This document shows, piece after piece, positions 25,175-36,500 of a DNA stretch of 64,000 bases (its first letter is position 1; every line of letters begins with the position of its first letter). The DNA lies in the NCBI GenBank assembly GCA_947491025.1, contig CANLIC010000018.1, positions 19,122 to 83,121 on the forward strand, in the 5' to 3' direction. The notes beneath the pieces are model-generated. The model was not told the DNA's origin and made no database searches. It saw only the letters and a program-made list of their open reading frames with translations. The stretch is from Myxococcales bacterium. GTDB lineage: Bacteria; Myxococcota_A; UBA9042. A program made the translations under genes and the position numbers.

Positions 25175-26947
25175 ATGACGACGAATGCGACGGCCGGGGG
25201 CCCTGCAGCGCAGCGGCCCAACGGCGGCGACCTCGTGGCCGAGGTCCTGCTGCGGCAGGGCGTCAAGAACCTGTACACGCTCTGCGGCGGGCACATCTCG
25301 CCGATTCTGGTCGGCTGCAAGCGCCGCGGCATCGCCATCGTCGATGTGCGGGACGAGGGCAACGCCGCCTTCGCCGCCGACGCCGCCGCCCGCCTCACCG
25401 GCGTGCCCGGCGTGGCCGCGGTCACAGCGGGCCCCGGCGTGACCAACACGCTGACAGCGCTGCAAAACGCTCAGATGGCGCAGGTGCCGCTGGTGCTGCT
25501 CGGCGGCGCGGCGGCCACGGTCCTGCGCGGACGCGGGTCGCTGCAAGACATCGAACAGATGGCGGCTATCAAGACCTTCGTGAAGTGGTCCGTCGCTGTG
25601 ACGCGCGTCGCCGACCTCGTGCCGGCAGTCGAGCGCGCCTTCGCCGAGGCGCTCTCCGGAATTCCGGGGCCGGTCTTCGTCGAGTGCCCCATCGACCTGC
25701 TCTACGACGAGTCGCTGATTCGCGAATGGTACATCCAGAGCACCGGCAAGCAGCGCGACCTCAAGACGCGGGCGATGAACCTCTACCTCGAGCGGCACCT
25801 CGGCAAGATGTTCGGCGGCCTCAGCGATGTGCGCTTTGGTCCGGCGGCGGTGGCCGACGTGCCCGAGACGGCGTTTCCGCTCATCGAGGCGGCGGCGCGC
25901 ATGTGGGCGAAGGCCAAGCGACCGGTGCTGGTGGTCGGCAGCCAGGCGCTGTGCCGACCGCTGGAGGCGACGGCGATCGCCGAGGCCGTGCGGGCGCTGG
26001 GTGCGCCGGTGTACCTGGCGGGCATGGCGCGCGGCCTGCTCGGCCCGAGCGACCCACAGCAGATGCGGCACAAGCGCAAGAACGCGTTGAAGGAGGCCGA
26101 CCTCGTGCTGCTAGCGGGCGTGCCTTGCGACTTCCGCATGGACTATGGCCGCAGCATCGGAGGGCGCACCAAGATCATCGCCGTCAACCTCGATCTCGGC
26201 ACTTTGCTGCGCAACCGCGTGCCGACGCTGCCCGTGCCCGGCGACCCCGGCCGCTTCTTGCAGCGATTGGCCGGCCACGCCCACGTGCGCGGCCTGGCCT
26301 GGCCGGAGTGGCGGGCGACGCTGGCGGCGCGGGATGCCGAGCGCGACGCCGAGATCATGCAGATGGCAGCCGAGCCCTGCCCGCCGATGAACCCGGTCGC
26401 GGTCGTGCAGGCCATCGAGGCGGCGCTCGACGACGACGCCATCCTGGTCGCCGACGGTGGCGACTTCGTGGCGACTGCGGCCTACGTCCTGCGCGCCCGA
26501 AAGCCGCTGTCGTGGCTCGATCCCGGCGTTTTCGGCACCCTGGGTGTTGGCGGCGGCTTCGCGCTGGCGGCGGCGACCAGCCGACCCAATAGCCTGGTCT
26601 GGCTGCTCTACGGCGACGGCGCTGCGGGCTTCTCGCTGATGGAGTTCGACACCTTCGTCCGCATCGGCAAGGGCTGCGTGGCGGTCGTCGGCAATGACGC
26701 CGGCTGGACCCAGATCGCGCGCGATCAGGTGACGATCCTCGGCGATGACGTCGGCACCGTCCTGGCGGCGACCGCCTACGACAAGGTCGCCGAAGGCTTG
26801 GGCGGCGTCGGCATCTCGGTCCGCGAGCTCGCGGCACTGCCGGCGGCGCTCGCAGAGGCCAAAGCCCTGGCGCGCCAGGGCAAAGCGGTGCTGGTCAATT
26901 GCCACATCGGCCGCTCGGAGTTCCGCAAGGGCAGCATCTCGATGTGA
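25175..26947 (+). CDS. ThDP-dependent enzyme, acetolactate synthase / 2-hydroxyacyl-CoA lyase family
   Basis: The protein is 590 aa. It has the three-domain layout of ThDP enzymes: an N-terminal pyrimidine-binding domain with the catalytic-type Glu in VRDEGNAAF (about 59-67), a central domain, and a C-terminal pyrophosphate domain with the motif [12 protein letters not shown]...VVGNDAGW (about 480-510). Overall it resembles the ILVBL/HACL branch more than biosynthetic IlvB, since no small subunit (ilvN) is adjacent. It might cleave or form 2-hydroxyacyl compounds; the exact reaction is not shown. GGGAG lies upstream of the ATG. It follows a hotdog thioesterase gene in the same direction. Confidence 0.88.
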   Translation: MTTNATAGGPAAQRPNGGDLVAEVLLRQGVKNLYTLCGGHISPILVGCKRRGIAIVDVRDEGNAAFAADAAARLTGVPGVAAVTAGPGVTNTLTALQNAQMAQVPLVLLGGAAATVLRGRGSLQDIEQMAAIKTFVKWSVAVTRVADLVPAVERAFAEALSGIPGPVFVECPIDLLYDESLIREWYIQSTGKQRDLKTRAMNLYLERHLGKMFGGLSDVRFGPAAVADVPETAFPLIEAAARMWAKAKRPVLVVGSQALCRPLEATAIAEAVRALGAPVYLAGMARGLLGPSDPQQMRHKRKNALKEADLVLLAGVPCDFRMDYGRSIGGRTKIIAVNLDLGTLLRNRVPTLPVPGDPGRFLQRLAGHAHVRGLAWPEWRATLAARDAERDAEIMQMAAEPCPPMNPVAVVQAIEAALDDDAILVADGGDFVATAAYVLRARKPLSWLDPGVFGTLGVGGGFALAAATSRPNSLVWLLYGDGAAGFSLMEFDTFVRIGKGCVAVVGNDAGWTQIARDQVTILGDDVGTVLAATAYDKVAEGLGGVGISVRELAALPAALAEAKALARQGKAVLVNCHIGRSEFRKGSISM

Positions 26948-27127
26948 GGCAGCGGCGCTGGCACGCTGGCGCGGCAGACGCTGGTTGGCGCGCGCAGGTG
27001 CCCGCGCCCGAACGTAGCGGTCGGCGGCTGGCTGGAGAGGCTTGCGCGATTGCCCGCTTTGGGGTCGAATCCCGGCGCCCTGTCACAGCGATTCGAGCTG
27101 AAGCTGGGCGGACATGGGGAGGCGCCG

Positions 27128-30100
27128 GTGGCGATCATCTGCTTCTACGGTGACGACGGCGAGTTGCACGAGGTCCAGGTCGGACCGGGCCGGCCAGTCA
27201 TCTCGGTTGGCCGCCAGGGCACGTGTGAGATCCGCACCGCCGGCCAGAGCGTGTCGCGCGTACACGCCCGCATTCAATGGCAGTCGGGGCGCTTCTACCT
27301 CTACGACCTTGGCTCGTCGAACGGCACCTTTTTTCAAGGTCGCCGGCTGCAGCCGCAGCAGGGCGCCGAACTCAACGACGGTGCGATCTTCCTCTGTGGC
27401 GCTTTCGAGATGCGCATCGATTTCGAAGCGGGCGACTCGCAGGTGCTGCCGCCGGTGCCAACCAGGCCGCCGACGCCGGCCAGCAACGTGCCGCCGCCGC
27501 CCCCGCCGCCGGGCGCGATCCCAGCACCGCCAGGCGCCCCAACCGGCCCGACGCCGATGGCTGGCGCGCCCAAGCCGCCACCGCCACCGCCGCCGCCACC
27601 GCCACCGCCACCGCCACCCCCGGGCGCCACCGGGGGCCCTGGTGCCCCAGGCCCGTTCGGCGGATCGGGGCCGATGTCAGCGGCAGCGCAGGCGATGAGC
27701 GACGATGATACGCCGGCGGAGGGATTGCCTGCGGTCAAGCCGGTCAAGACCGGAAGCGTCGCCTTCACCCCGATGCGGGTGCCGCCGCCGCCACCCAACT
27801 ATCGGGCAGCGGTCGAGCCGCCGCAGGTCGCGGAGATGGCGCCTGCTGTCGGCGCCGACGCGATGGCGGCCAGCTCTGATCTGCTGGGCGTAGACGACGA
27901 GCCGACGGTCGCGCCAGCCGCGCCGGAACCGTCGCCGCCGGAGCCGTGGGCCGAGACGGTCGCGCTCAAGGACCAGCGCGGCGCCGGACTTGTCGAATCC
28001 GCCCGCGCAGCCATCGCCGAGGACGACGAGGACGACGACGACGCCGCGACGACCTTCATCGACGCGATGTCGGACCTGGACGACGTCCAGGCCGCCCCGT
28101 CGCCAGCGCCTGCCGAGGCCGAGGCGCCGCTGGATGGCGGGGCTGACGCGGACGCCCAGCCATTCGACGACTCGCCCGGCGACGACGCCGCGAGCGACGA
28201 CGCTGACAACGAGGGCGAGCCCGACTTCGCCAACGCAGGCGGCTTCGAGGACGCCGACATCGACGCCGGGGCCGCGTCTGCGGCCCGTGGCAGCAGCGAG
28301 CCGGCCGCGACCGGCGACCACGGTGCAGCCGATTCCAGCGCCGCGCAGGCCGAAATCGCGGCCTTGGCGTTGGCGCTGGCCGAGGCTGAGCGAGCGCTGG
28401 CGGCCCACGAAGAAGAGGCAGCGGCACGGGACGAGCAGACCCAAGCGGACGCGGCCGAGGTCGCGGCGCTGCGCAAGGCGTTGAGCGATCTGCAGGAGCA
28501 GAAGGCCGCAGCGGAGGCCGGCTTCGCGGCGGCTGTGACCGAGCTCCAGGCAGAGCTGGACGCCCAGGCCCAAGCGCTGGCCAAGCAGAGCGAAGGCGCG
28601 GAGTCCGACGCCCGCTGGCAGCAACGTGTTGCAGAGCTGGTGGAGACGCTGGACGAGGCGCGCGCAGGTCGCCGCAACGCCGAGACGATGGTCGAGCTGC
28701 TGCGCGGCCAGGCCGAGTCTGAGGCCGACCTGCAGCGCATGGCGTCCGAGCAGCTGGCCTTGCTGCAGGCGGCGCTCGACGCGCTGCGCGCAGAGGCAGC
28801 AGCGGCCCAGGCGAATGCGGAGGCCGCGACCGCCGACGCCGCGGCAGCGCGAGCGGAAGCCGAAGCCGCGGCGGCCGAGGCCGCGTCTGCCCGCGCCGAG
28901 GCCGAGGCGATCCGCGACGGCGCTGCCGCTGGCAACGCTGCGTTGATCGACGCCGCGCGGGCCGAGGCTCAGGCGGCACACGCCGAGGCCGAGGACGCAA
29001 AGAGCGATGCGGCCGCCGCGATCGCGAGTGCCGAAGCTGAGGCGCAGGCCGCCAGGGCCGAGGCTGACGCCGCGTTGGCCAGCGCCGAAGCCGCGCGGGC
29101 GGACGCCGAGGCCGCCAGCACAGCCGCCGCAGCGGCGCGGGCGGAGGCAGAGGCCGCCGCGGCTGACGCCGAGGCCTCAAGGTCAGACACCGCGGGCGCG
29201 GACGCCGCGATCGCCAACGCGCTGGCAGCAGCCGAGACAGCGCGCATCGAGGCCGACGCAGCGCGTGCCGCCCTGGATGCGGCGCAGCTCGAGGCCCAAG
29301 CGGCCAGGGCCGACGTGGAGAGCGCCAGGGCCGAGGCCGAGGCTGCAAGGGCCGAGGCAGAGGCCGCAAAGGCCGACGCCGAAGCCGCCAGAGCCGACGT
29401 GGAGACCGCCGGGGCCGAGGCCGAGGCTACAAGGGCCGACGCAGACGCCGCCAGGGCCGACGTGGAGACAGCCAGGGCCGAGGCCGAGGCTGCAAGGGCC
29501 GAGGCCGAGGCTGCAAGGGCCGACGCAGACGCTGCAAGGGCCGACGCAGACGCCGCCAGGGCCGAAGCAGACGCAGGGGCCGGCGCGGCGGCGGCAGCCG
29601 CGAGCGCAGATGCCGAGGCGGCGAGAGCCGACGCCGACGCAGCGCGCGCAGAGGGCGAAGCCGCCAGGGCTGACGCCGAAGCCGCCAAGGCTGACGCCGA
29701 AGCCGCCAGGGCCGACGCCGAAGCCGCCAGGGCCGACGCCGAAGCTGCCAGGGCCGACGCCGAAGCCGCCAGGGCCGACGCCGAAGCCGCTTTGGCCGCA
29801 GCCACTGCGTCCGGAGCTGATGCAGCCGCCTCCGCCCGTGAGGCCATCGCGGCCGCCCAGGCAGAGACCGAGGCTGCCCGGGCCGACGCCGATCGCGCCC
29901 ACGCTGATGCCAACGCTGCCCGGGCCGAGGCCCAGGCGAGCCAGGCCGCGGCAGACGCAGCACAGGCCGAGGCAGCCGCCGGCGCGGGGTCCGCCGTCGC
30001 CGCCGCCAGGGCCGAAGCGGAAGCCGCGCAAGCAGACGCAGCGGCCGCGCGCGACGAGGTCGAGGCCGCCCAAGCAGACGCGCAAGCCGCCAAGGCCGAG

Positions 30101-31135
30101 GCCGCGGCTGCCCAGGCCGCCGCCGACGCAGCTCGTGCGGACGCCGAATCCGCCCGCTCGGAGGCTGCCGCCGGCGCCGACCAAGCGCTTGCCACCGCGC
30201 GCGCAGAGGCCGGGGCCGCACTGGCCCTGGCGGAGACCGCTCAAGCGGAGGCAGCAGCCGCCAAGGCCGAGGCCGAGGCAGCGTGGGCCGAAGCCGCGGC
30301 CGCCAAGGCAGACGCCGACGCCGCCCGCCACGCCGCTGGCGCCAGCGTCGCCGAAGAGCGCGCCACGCTGGTCGCCATCGCCGAAGCCAACGCCGAGGCG
30401 CGCAACGCTGCGGTGCAGGAGCGCGATGCCTTGGCCGCGCAGCTTCAGGCCGCGGCCGACATGCATTCCGCCGCCAGCGCCGAGGCGGCGGCCCTCAAGG
30501 CCGAGCGCGAGGGACAGATCGCCGCTGGCGTCGAGGTCGCCGCTGAGCGCGATGCGCTGGCCGCCGAGCGCGATGCCGTGGTTGCCGAGCGCGATCGGAT
30601 GCGCGAGCAACGCGACGCCGCGCGAGAAGCCCGCGCCGCGCTTGAAGTCGCTCTGGAGCGTGCCGAGAAGGCCGCGGCCAAGGGGGCGAGCGCCGAGACC
30701 GCCGCGGCCGAGATCGCATCGGTCCGCGCCGCGCTGCAGGCGGACGTCGACGGAGCGCGCTCCGCCCTCGGAGCGGCCGAGGCGGAGGTCGAGCGGCTGC
30801 GTCGGGCCCTGGATCAGACGCAGGCAGAGGTCAAGCAAGCCCAAGCGCGCGCAGACGCGGCGGCAAGTGCAGCCGCCGCAGTCCCCGCGAGCGGGGGCGT
30901 TGGGGTGGACAATGGCGCTGCGGCCGGCCTGGCCAGCGACCTCTACGGCGCAGTCGCCTCACTGCGCCCGGACATGCGGGCCATCGACGACGCTGTGGCC
31001 AGCCTCGACGGCGCCGAGGGAGATGAGCGCGAAGAGGCGCTAGACGCGCTGCGCGAGGCCGTCGCGACCGCCCAAGGCCGTGTCGGCGAGCTGCGCAGCT
31101 CAGCCGCCAGCCTCCGCGACTTGCTTCAGGGTTAG
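27128..31135 (+). CDS. Giant FHA-domain protein with very long Ala-rich coiled coil
   Basis: The protein is 1335 aa. GTG at 27128 was chosen because GGGGAGG lies 5 bases upstream and the FHA fold starts at once. FHA domain: about 5-100, with SVGRQGTCEI, SVSRVHARI and DLGSSNGTFF, a well-conserved phosphothreonine-binding site. Then come a Pro-rich linker with a poly-Pro run (about 110-180), acidic disorder (about 190-400) and a coiled coil of some 850 residues built from AEAARAD-type heptads (about 410-1260). It ends in a short helical cap. It resembles cytoskeletal or polarity scaffolds of myxobacteria in architecture only. An adaptor recruited by Thr phosphorylation is inferred. Confidence 0.85.
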   Translation: MAIICFYGDDGELHEVQVGPGRPVISVGRQGTCEIRTAGQSVSRVHARIQWQSGRFYLYDLGSSNGTFFQGRRLQPQQGAELNDGAIFLCGAFEMRIDFEAGDSQVLPPVPTRPPTPASNVPPPPPPPGAIPAPPGAPTGPTPMAGAPKPPPPPPPPPPPPPPPPGATGGPGAPGPFGGSGPMSAAAQAMSDDDTPAEGLPAVKPVKTGSVAFTPMRVPPPPPNYRAAVEPPQVAEMAPAVGADAMAASSDLLGVDDEPTVAPAAPEPSPPEPWAETVALKDQRGAGLVESARAAIAEDDEDDDDAATTFIDAMSDLDDVQAAPSPAPAEAEAPLDGGADADAQPFDDSPGDDAASDDADNEGEPDFANAGGFEDADIDAGAASAARGSSEPAATGDHGAADSSAAQAEIAALALALAEAERALAAHEEEAAARDEQTQADAAEVAALRKALSDLQEQKAAAEAGFAAAVTELQAELDAQAQALAKQSEGAESDARWQQRVAELVETLDEARAGRRNAETMVELLRGQAESEADLQRMASEQLALLQAALDALRAEAAAAQANAEAATADAAAARAEAEAAAAEAASARAEAEAIRDGAAAGNAALIDAARAEAQAAHAEAEDAKSDAAAAIASAEAEAQAARAEADAALASAEAARADAEAASTAAAAARAEAEAAAADAEASRSDTAGADAAIANALAAAETARIEADAARAALDAAQLEAQAARADVESARAEAEAARAEAEAAKADAEAARADVETAGAEAEATRADADAARADVETARAEAEAARAEAEAARADADAARADADAARAEADAGAGAAAAAASADAEAARADADAARAEGEAARADAEAAKADAEAARADAEAARADAEAARADAEAARADAEAALAAATASGADAAASAREAIAAAQAETEAARADADRAHADANAARAEAQASQAAADAAQAEAAAGAGSAVAAARAEAEAAQADAAAARDEVEAAQADAQAAKAEAAAAQAAADAARADAESARSEAAAGADQALATARAEAGAALALAETAQAEAAAAKAEAEAAWAEAAAAKADADAARHAAGASVAEERATLVAIAEANAEARNAAVQERDALAAQLQAAADMHSAASAEAAALKAEREGQIAAGVEVAAERDALAAERDAVVAERDRMREQRDAAREARAALEVALERAEKAAAKGASAETAAAEIASVRAALQADVDGARSALGAAEAEVERLRRALDQTQAEVKQAQARADAAASAAAAVPASGGVGVDNGAAAGLASDLYGAVASLRPDMRAIDDAVASLDGAEGDEREEALDALREAVATAQGRVGELRSSAASLRDLLQG
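29660..29785 (+). repeat. Six tandem 21-bp repeats within the coiled coil
   Basis: Six near-identical 21-bp units (consensus GCCGCCAGGGCYGACGCCGA plus A) lie at 29660-29785, each encoding one heptad AARADAE. Units 3, 4 and 6 are identical, pointing to recent slippage or duplication. Copy number may vary between strains and change coil length in steps of seven residues without frameshift. Confidence 0.85.
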
Positions 31136-31233
31136 GGTCGGCGCGGCGTCTGCCCTTGCAGCGCCGCATCGCCCGGCGGGAGGCGCGGCGACCCGGATGG
31201 GGGGCAGCGCGCCGTCGACACCCATCGCCGCAA

Positions 31234-32040
31234 CTAGACCTCGAATCTCCTGGCCACGAGCCGGAGCGCCAGCCGGTTCAACCAGCGCGGCGCCAGCGCG
31301 CAAAGGCCGTAGAACGTGCGCAACGCAAGCCCTGGCACGATGAGCGCGCCGCCGCGATCGAAGCCGCGGATGCCGCGCTTTGCACAGCGCTGGGCAGACA
31401 TCATCAGCAGCGCCGGAATCCGCTCGCCGGTGGGGTTGGCCGCGTTGTCCTCGAACTCGGTGGCCACAGGCCCGGGGTTGAGCTGGCTGACGACCACGCC
31501 GTGGTGGGCCACCTCGAGGCGCAGGGCCTCGGTCCAGGCCGTCAGAAAGTGCTTGGTCGCGGCGTAGGTGCCGAAGCCGGGCATGAAGAACATGCCAAAG
31601 CCGCTGCTGACGTTGAGGACACCGCCGCGGCGACGCGCCACCATCGCCGGCAGCAGGCGCCGCGTCAGCACCAAAGGCGCGGTCATGTTCACCGCCATCA
31701 TCGCCAAGAGCTTGGCCTCGTCGCGCTGGTGAAAGAGCCCGACGTCGCCGAGTCCGGCGTTGTTGATGAGGACGTCGACAGCGCAGTGGTCGGCGAGCAG
31801 CGCGTCGGCGAGTGCGCCGGCGGCAGCGGCATTGCTGAGATCGCAGGGCCGAACCTCGACCTGGAGCGCTGGCCTGCCGACGCGGAGCTCGGCGGCCAGG
31901 GCGTCGAGGCGCTCTCTGCGGCGCGCCACCAGGACGAGCACCCGGGCGCGAGGGGCCAGTTGGCGGGCGAATTCCGCGCCGATGCCAGACGACGCGCCGG
32001 TGACCACGACAATGCCACCGTCGATGGGGGGCGTAGACAT
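31234..32040 (-). CDS. Short-chain dehydrogenase/reductase (SDR)
   Basis: The protein is 268 aa, the normal length for classical SDRs. Motifs: TGASSGIG (about 14-21, NAD(P) binding), NNAG (about 97), Ser in NVSSG, and YAATK (catalytic Tyr/Lys). The C-terminal part with a hydrophobic stretch resembles DltE/YqjQ-like oxidoreductases that act on lipids. ATG at 32040 lies 1 base after the stop of the upstream FabG-like gene, so the two are co-transcribed and probably translationally coupled. Confidence 0.88.
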   Translation of the reverse strand: MSTPPIDGGIVVVTGASSGIGAEFARQLAPRARVLVLVARRRERLDALAAELRVGRPALQVEVRPCDLSNAAAAGALADALLADHCAVDVLINNAGLGDVGLFHQRDEAKLLAMMAVNMTAPLVLTRRLLPAMVARRRGGVLNVSSGFGMFFMPGFGTYAATKHFLTAWTEALRLEVAHHGVVVSQLNPGPVATEFEDNAANPTGERIPALLMMSAQRCAKRGIRGFDRGGALIVPGLALRTFYGLCALAPRWLNRLALRLVARRFEV

Positions 32041-32041
32041 C

Positions 32042-33439
32042 TCAAGCCCCCGCGAGGTGCTGGCCACAGACGCGCAAGGTCTGACCGGCGAGGCCGATGG
32101 CGCTCGGCGTCGCCAAGAAGGCCACGGCGTCGGCCACGTCTTCGGGCAAGCCGCCTTGGCCGAGGCTGTTGAGGCGACGACCGGCCTGCCGAAGCAAGGG
32201 CGGCATGGCGGCCGTCATCTGGGTCTCGATGAAGCCCGGGGCGATGGCCATCGCGGCGCCGCCCTCGCGGCCGAGCCGGTGCGAGAGCGCCTCGACGTAG
32301 CCCATGAGGGCGCGCTTGGCGGTGGCGTAGTTGGTCTGGCCGGGATTGCCACCGATGCCGCCGATCGACGACAGGCAGAGGACGCGGCCGCTGGGGCGCA
32401 GCACCCCGGTGGAAAGCGCTAGTTCGGTGCCGCGCACGGCCGCCTGCAGGTTCACCGCGAGGCAGAGGTCCCAGTGCGCGGGCGACATCTTGGCCAGCGT
32501 GCGATCTCGCGTAATGCCGGCGTTGTGGACGAGGATGTGTACCCGCTGCCCGCGGCCCTGCAGATCGGCCATCAGGGCTTCGACCCCGCCCTCCGCGGCC
32601 AGGTCGCAATGGAGCGCCTCACCGCCGACCGCCGCCGCGACCGCCGACAGCTCGGCAGCGCTCGAGGGCAGGTCGACGAGCAGCACCCGCGCCCCCTCTT
32701 CGGCGAGACGTCGTGCGATGGCCTCGCCGATGCCGCGCGCGGCGCCGGTCACCAATGCGGTCTGCCCCTGCAGTGGGCGCTCCTGCAGCTGTGTCGCTTC
32801 GGCACGCGCCAGGTGACCGATGTGCAGCGCCTGGCCAGAGACGAACGCGCTGCGCCGGGAGAGCAGGAAGCAAAGCGGCCCGGCGAGCCGAGTCTCGGCG
32901 TCGTCTTCGATCCGCAGCAGGTTGGCGGTGGCGCCACGGCGACCGATCTCCTTGCCGAGGGCGCGGACAAAGCCTTCGAGGCCGGCACGGGCGGCGGCGC
33001 GGGCCGGCTCGCGGCTCCCGGCGGGCGGGCGGCCGAGCACGATGACCCGACCGCAGCGGTTGAGCGCGGCGATGCGGCCGTGGAGCGCGTCGTAGAGCAC
33101 GCGCAGATCGGCGACCGAGGACACCTCGCCAGCGTCGACCAGCAGGGCGTGCAAGGGAGTTCCGTGCGCGCCCACCGACGCGGTCGCGGCGCCCGTGGCG
33201 GCCTCACGCTCCACCGTGCAACCGGCGCTGCGGGCGGCGGCCGCTGCGAGCTCGCCGAGGCCGCCGCCGCCGCCGACATCGACGCCGACCACCACCGCGC
33301 GCAGGTCGGCCAGCGGCAGCGCGGGGTCCGGCCCGGACGCCCGCTGCAGCGACTGCGGCAGCGGCAGCGGCAGCCCGAGCATTCGGATGGTCCCGCGCGC
33401 CGCGGAGTTGCGGCCGAGTTCAAGCAGAAGATCGGTCAC
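32042..33439 (-). CDS. fabG: Long 3-oxoacyl-ACP reductase (FabG4-type SDR)
   Basis: The protein is 465 aa from the GTG at 33439, which has GGAG 8 bases upstream. The C-terminal half is a complete SDR: TGAARGIG (about 220), NAGIT, LSSIGGIGG, and YATAK (catalytic Tyr/Lys), with a C-terminal GQTLRVCGQH close. The N-terminal 200 residues form a second, degenerate Rossmann/flavodoxin-like domain starting LLLELGRNSAARGTIRMLGL. This two-domain layout of about 450 aa is that of high-molecular-weight FabG4, which reduces 3-oxoacyl-ACP or -CoA. Together with the adjacent SDR it suggests lipid or polyketide-like metabolism. Confidence 0.88.
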   Translation of the reverse strand: MTDLLLELGRNSAARGTIRMLGLPLPLPQSLQRASGPDPALPLADLRAVVVGVDVGGGGGLGELAAAAARSAGCTVEREAATGAATASVGAHGTPLHALLVDAGEVSSVADLRVLYDALHGRIAALNRCGRVIVLGRPPAGSREPARAAARAGLEGFVRALGKEIGRRGATANLLRIEDDAETRLAGPLCFLLSRRSAFVSGQALHIGHLARAEATQLQERPLQGQTALVTGAARGIGEAIARRLAEEGARVLLVDLPSSAAELSAVAAAVGGEALHCDLAAEGGVEALMADLQGRGQRVHILVHNAGITRDRTLAKMSPAHWDLCLAVNLQAAVRGTELALSTGVLRPSGRVLCLSSIGGIGGNPGQTNYATAKRALMGYVEALSHRLGREGGAAMAIAPGFIETQMTAAMPPLLRQAGRRLNSLGQGGLPEDVADAVAFLATPSAIGLAGQTLRVCGQHLAGA

Positions 33440-33552
33440 TGCGACTCCGTCATCGGCCGACACGGCGGCCGGCGCGTGGCTGGCGTGGGGCCTTGGGCCA
33501 TGCTGCGGCGCCGGGCGCTCCGCCGATCTCGCCCGGCGATGGGGCCGATCGG

Positions 33553-36500
33553 CTAGGGCTGTGACCCGGCGACGAAGCTCAGCTGCTGGGCGAAGGCCCA
33601 GGTGGTCCAAGCGTACCACGACAGCTGGTCGTGGGCGAAGTGGTCGATCGAGAGCCCCGGTGCGAACGCCCGCGTCAGCCGCATGCGCAGCGGCCCACCG
33701 GGCAGCGGCTGCCACCCGCCGATGGCCATGAAGTCGGGTAGCGTGACGCTGGTCCGCGCCGACTGGGCGACGATGTCCCAATAAGACACCTGCCAGAAGG
33801 TCGTGATCTGGATGAACTGCAGGCTGGCAGCGGCGCCCCCGTCGGCGGCCCATTGCAGCGTCGACGGCACCGCCTCGTTCGGTTGCGGCGACACCCAGCG
33901 CGGCATCTCCAGCCAGGTACCGAGCTGGAGCGCCGGCTCGCCGATGGCGACCCGTCCGGGACCCGAGGCGGCATTGAGTCCGCCCGGCGCGAACACGGCC
34001 CGCAAGTCAAACGAAGCGCCGGCGGGCCCACGTGACTCCATGACCCACGCCGCAGCATCGATGGCGCCACCGCTCGCAGCGCTTCCCTCGAGCCAGGTGC
34101 CGCCGGCGCCGACCACGCTGAGGCCCTTGGGGTGCGGCAAGAGCCCATAGAGCGTCGATTGGGTCCCGGACTTGAGCGCCGTCGCCTTGCCACCGACAAA
34201 CGCCAGCAGCATGCCGCCACCGCCGCAAGCGAAGAAGGTGTTTCCAGCACCGGCGGCGTCGAAAAGCGGCTGCGGGCCTTCTGCGACGACGGTGGTCCAA
34301 GCGAAGGCAAAGGCCGGCGGCAGCGCGTAGGTCTTGGCTGCGCTGCCATCGGCGCCCACGGTCGGCGCCGGCACCAGGAGCCGATGCACCGCGCCGCCGA
34401 GCGTCAGCACCACGAGGCTGCCATCGTCGAGCCGGCGCAGAGCGCTCACCTCATCGGGGGCCGCCGCGGCACCGCCCGCGCCAACGGGGCTCGTCCAGGG
34501 GCCCTTGGCCGTGGCCGCCCATGCGCCGCCGCTGCGTAGCCAGAGCACGCCCTGCTGGTCGAGCAGCCACAGCGCCCCGGCATCGACGCCGGGCGCGGCG
34601 CCTACAACCCCGACGATGGCGCTGGTCGTCGGCGATGGCTCCGGGAACCAGCCTGCTTCGGCGTGACGCCGCAGCAGAACGCCGCCGGCGCCGCCGATCC
34701 AGCCGGTGTCGATGGCCGGATCGAGCCAGATCGAGAGGAGATCGGCCTCGATCGGCTGCGCCTGGGGCGTGAACGAAGCGCCGCTCCAGTGCAGAATGCG
34801 TCCGCCGCGACCGACCGCGTAGGCCCCCGCCTTGCCGACCGCGGCGGCGAGCGCTGGCAGGGCGCCGCTGGGCGTCAGGATCGGCGCTGGCTCGAGCGGT
34901 GGCCAGCTGACGATGCCTTCGGGCTCGGTCACCTGTTGGCCGATGAAGTGGCCGAGCGAGAGCGGTGCGCCCTGATCCCCCGGCACGGTCTCCAGCCCGC
35001 CATAGACCTCGATGCGCAGGCCGCCCAGCGCGCCGTGGAGCGACGTCGGCATGTGGTTCAGGGTCAGCAGCTCGGTGCGTTGGGTGGTCTCGTTGTGCGA
35101 GAGCTCCAGTACGCCGTTGCCTTCGAGGCCCAGCCAGGCCGTGACGTGGCGGCGCTTGCCCAGGCTGTCTTCGCCCATCGGCAGCCCCTGCAGGCGCACG
35201 GGGAGCTGGCGACCGAGCCGGTGGTCGAGCACCACGTCGACGTGCACAGGCACCTTGTCGGTTGGGAGCTCGACGTTGCGGGTGACCCCAAACCAGAGCG
35301 GCACGAACGCCCCGCCCTCGGTGGCCACGTAGCCCTGTCGGCAGGCGACGGCCACAGAACCGAGCCGCGACTTGAGCTCGAAGGTCGCATTCGCTTTGAC
35401 GATCGCGCCCGGCCCTGGGTCGGGGTCGAACGAGAACATCCAGCTCTTGCTGACCTCACACCGGGTCTGCGCCACACCCACCCGCGGCAGGCAGACCGGC
35501 AGCGCCGCGATGCCAGCGCTAATGCCCGCGGGGTCAGCGCCAGCGCCGCCTTGCCCGGATCCGACATCGACGGGCGTCGTCGCGCCGGGCAGGTTTGGCG
35601 CGGGAAGCGGCTGCGAAGCGCCGTAGCGGCACTCCCACCCGTCGCCGCAATCGCCGTCGCCGATGCAGGCCTTCAGGCAGAGGCCGGTCGCGGTCGCCGT
35701 CACGCCGCCCGGAGGCCAGACCGGCGCGTCGGCGGCGAGGCATTGCAAGCCCTTGCCGCAGGGCAAGTTTGGGCCGCACGGCGCGCAGGACTCGCCCGGG
35801 CCGGCGCCCCCCTTGCACCGACCGCGCGGCAGGCCACTGACCTTGTCGGCGTTGATCACGCGGCCGAGGATGGTGCCGCTGCCATAGAATCGCTTGGGCC
35901 AGACCGGCGGCTCGCCCGTGCCCGGCTGCGGGTACTCGCGGATGAGGAGGGTCGCGTTTTCACTCGCGGTGCCGGCGATCGTGGCGGCACCAAAGCCGCC
36001 GGCGCTGGCAGAGACGTCGAGCGGCCCGTGCAGATCGAGCGTCGAGATGACGACCTGGCCGCGGTGATCGGTGATGCCGCGCTTCTCGACATCGAGCCCG
36101 TCGTCGATGACGACCAAAGCGCCTTGCACGACGCCGCCCGGCCAGCCGGCGCGCTGGACCGTCACGTTGAGGGCCCGCTCCAGCGGCCCGCCCCAGGTGC
36201 CAAACGACTGCTGGGCGGGATCGAAGTAGACATAGGCGTTCTTCAAGAGGTTCTGGCCGAGGGGCGCCTTGGGGCTGCCGAAGCGCGCCAGGACCGAGAC
36301 CGCTCCTGGCCCAGCGGCGGGTGGGGTGCGGGTGCGGACCAGGCCGGCGTCTTCGACCTCGATGCCGACGCCCTCTTTTTCGCCAAAGCGCACGAGGCTC
36401 AAGGCGTCGACGCCATCGCCGACGAGGTCGACCAGCGTCCCTCCCGCCTGGCCACCGCGGCCCGGCAGCACCGCCACGAGCCGCGGCAGCGCGCTGGCGT

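Noticed and set aside
29660..29785. Possible CRISPR array because of regular repeats
   Set aside because: Units are contiguous without spacers and code for heptads in frame.
29183..30844. 553-aa minus-strand Gly/Leu-rich open frame opposite the coiled coil
   Set aside because: It is a mirror of the repetitive Ala/Glu-coding sequence; composition is set by the sense heptads.
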